Shown: piece by piece, positions 62,903-64,000 of the stretch | How the letters are laid out: the number at the start of each line of letters is the position of its first letter | How positions within the stretch are numbered: the stretch's first letter is position 1 | NCBI GenBank assembly: GCA_963422775.4 | Contig: CAUJSJ030000127.1 | Span: 1 to 64,000 of the forward strand | Reading direction: 5' to 3' | Length of the DNA stretch: 64,000 nt | Origin: Pelomonas sp963422775 | GTDB taxonomy: Bacteria; Pseudomonadota; Gammaproteobacteria; Burkholderiales; Burkholderiaceae_C | Program-made: the position numbers and the translations under genes | The notes under the pieces: generated by a model | Database searches by the model: none | Seen by the model: the letters and a program-made list of their open reading frames with translations, nothing else | Told to the model about the DNA's origin: nothing

Positions 62903-63217
62903 ATGTTCAGCGAAGACGCCGGCACCTTCCTGGCCGACTTCGGCAGCGCTGCCCGCTGGACCCCCAGCGGCGGCGGTGCGGAGATCGAAGGCTTGGTCAT
63001 CTTTGACCAGGCCTCCGAAGTCGTCGACGGGGGCGAAGTCATCAGCGTGGAGTTCAAAGCCACGTTCGTGACGTCGGCCTGGCCCGGCCTGAAGCGTGAC
63101 GAGGTCATCGTCATCGACGCCGAGGGTGGCGGCTTCAGCTACCGGCTGCGCAACAAACCGCAGACGGTGGAAGACGGCGTCTTCAGCTTCGTCGGCCTGT
63201 CGAGGGTGCGGCCATGA
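62903..63217 (+). CDS. head-tail joining protein, gpFII-like
   Basis: A 104-residue protein with WTPSGGGAEIEGLVIFDQAS, ISVEFKATFVTSAWPGLKRD, EVIVIDAEGGGFSYRLRNKP, a small beta-barrel of the Phage_attach/gpFII type that seals the head-tail joint. It overlaps the gpU-like gene by 4 bases. Confidence 0.72.
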   Translation: MFSEDAGTFLADFGSAARWTPSGGGAEIEGLVIFDQASEVVDGGEVISVEFKATFVTSAWPGLKRDEVIVIDAEGGGFSYRLRNKPQTVEDGVFSFVGLSRVRP

Positions 63218-63633
63218 CGGCCACGGTCCTGTCCCGCGTCGTCGACCGGGTGGACGTGATGCTGAAGGCCGCGCTGGCCGGGCAAGCCGAGGTGTGGCGC
63301 GACCGGGCTGACCCGGTGTGCTTCGAGGAAGCGCCTGGCGTCAACGTGCTGCCTCGCCAGGGCAGCAGCACGCCGTTCGCGGCCGAGCTCGACGTCGACG
63401 AACTGGAGCTCGAACTGCGCTTCTTCGTCCGCGCCCAGGTCGGCACGCCGGCCGTCGAGGCGCTGCACAAGCTCGCCCACGACGCGCTGTATGCGGACGC
63501 CCAGCTGCTCGCCCTCGTGGACAGCATCCGCCGCCTCGGATCCACGTTCGACCACCACCCGGCCGACACCACGTCGCTCATCAAGTCGGTGCACTACCGG
63601 CTGCTGTACCAAACCCCCACCAACTCCCTGTGA
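63214..63633 (+). CDS. minor tail protein U-like
   Basis: A 139-residue protein that fits the tail-terminator gpU: VLSRVVDRVDVMLKAALAGQ, LDVDELELELRFFVRAQVGT, PAVEALHKLAHDALYADAQL, LVDSIRRLGS. It lies between the gpFII-like gene and the tail-tube gene, in lambdoid order. Confidence 0.7.
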   Translation: MTATVLSRVVDRVDVMLKAALAGQAEVWRDRADPVCFEEAPGVNVLPRQGSSTPFAAELDVDELELELRFFVRAQVGTPAVEALHKLAHDALYADAQLLALVDSIRRLGSTFDHHPADTTSLIKSVHYRLLYQTPTNSL

Positions 63634-63640
63634 GGCTTTC

Positions 63641-63820
63641 ATGAACCCGATCTACATCGTCCAGCCCGGACACCAGATCCGCCGCCCCGACGGCTCGCTC
63701 GCCATGGCGGGCGACGAAGTCGAGGCCGCCGACGAGGTGGCCGCGGCGAACCCCCACGTGCTGAAGCTGAAGGAGGCCGACGAGGCCGCCGACGGGTCGG
63801 CCGATCAACCTACCGAATGA
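63641..63820 (+). CDS. hypothetical small phage protein, 59 aa
   Basis: Not recognised. NPIYIVQPGHQIRRPDGSLA then MAGDEVEAADEVAAANPHVL, with an acidic tail. Located between the gpU-like and tail-tube genes, it is probably a small structural or chaperone protein. Confidence 0.55.
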   Translation: MNPIYIVQPGHQIRRPDGSLAMAGDEVEAADEVAAANPHVLKLKEADEAADGSADQPTE

Positions 63821-63829
63821 GGCACTGAC

Positions 63830-64000
63830 ATGGCACTCAACCAGAAATTTGGCGTCGGCGTCCTGATCGCCATGACGCGCACCGACGCGCAGGGCAACCT
63901 ACTCGCCGTCCCGCAGGCCATCCGCCTGGGCACCCTGCAGGAAGTCGGCGGCGACTTCAGCTTCGAGGGCAAGCCCCTCTATGGCTCGTCGCAGCTCCCC
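63830..64000 (+). CDS. phage tail tube protein, 5' part
   Basis: The gene runs off the right edge. The visible 57 residues begin ALNQKFGVGVLIAMTRTDAQ and continue GNLLAVPQAIRLGTLQEVGG then DFSFEGKPLYGSSQLP, a common pattern at the start of siphophage major tail proteins. The order after gpU supports this. Confidence 0.65.
   Translation, partial: MALNQKFGVGVLIAMTRTDAQGNLLAVPQAIRLGTLQEVGGDFSFEGKPLYGSSQLP

Larger units (their letters stand above)
38870..64000. mobile_element. lambdoid siphophage prophage, left 25 kb
   Basis: From here to the right edge the genes follow lambdoid order: a leftward early operon, a repressor/Cro switch with shared operators, replication genes, a late-regulator candidate, terminase, portal, protease-capsid, head-tail joining, gpU-like and tail tube. 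Host genes stop at 38835. The right end and any integrase or lysis genes are outside the window. The exact left boundary is unknown within about 160 bases. Apart from the portal frameshift the genes look intact. Confidence 0.93.

Overview
The window comes from a high-GC betaproteobacterium, most likely a Burkholderiales member of the Rubrivivax/Roseateles/Leptothrix type. This is inferred from the hom-thrC-moeA-moaD ... moaE-crcB-clpB gene order, a PEP-CTERM exosortase substrate, and an intergenic GC-rich element of a kind common in Comamonadaceae and relatives. No rRNA, tRNA, IS element or CRISPR array was seen.

Bases 1-38835 are host chromosome. From the left come a phoH-type gene cut by the edge, a bcp peroxiredoxin, an Mth938-like gene, an alaA-type aminotransferase, and then hom-thrC-moeA-moaD. 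The first 3.35 kb is peppered with single-base insertions that break four or five conserved genes and look like sequencing error. Bases 7180-17890 hold a block that separates moaD from moaE: speD, an FAD oxidoreductase lipoprotein, a membrane spermidine-synthase-like protein, a beta-propeller protein, a PEP-CTERM protein, a YciI protein, an M48 protease, DUF350, DUF4178 and an SPFH-SHOCT protein. It resembles polyamine/envelope-stress clusters. After moaE-crcB-clpB come DUF2804 with an AraC regulator, a sterol-desaturase-like protein, two tandem S9 peptidases, nadB, a ComFB-like gene, nadA, a solute-binding protein, two DUF3395-repeat proteins, an AraC/MFS divergent pair, a truncated globin, a DUF4124-like protein and an AI-2E-family transporter.

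Bases from about 38870 to the right edge are the left 25 kb of a lambdoid siphophage prophage. No integrase is visible. A leftward operon of 12 tightly overlapping genes (46352 to 39230) carries a ParB protein with an H-NS-like tail, a dNMP kinase, a MazG-like protein and a gp49-like protein. The immunity region (46380-47950) has a repressor operon with three small passenger genes, flanked by matching operator pairs. The rightward side carries Cro, a CII-like protein, a VapE-type primase/helicase, a possible origin with GTCCAAC repeats, a late-regulator candidate, and the packaging/head genes: gpZ-like, TerS, TerL, gpW-like, portal, a polysaccharide-deacetylase-like protein, a fused protease-capsid, head-tail joining, gpU-like and a tail-tube gene cut by the edge.

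The most unusual signals are in the prophage. A 16-bp near-palindrome occurs five times, always with the same internal asymmetry, and I saw no copy in the host DNA. The orphan ParB-H-NS protein is a candidate to bind it. The repressor operon carries passenger genes that may act in the lysogen.
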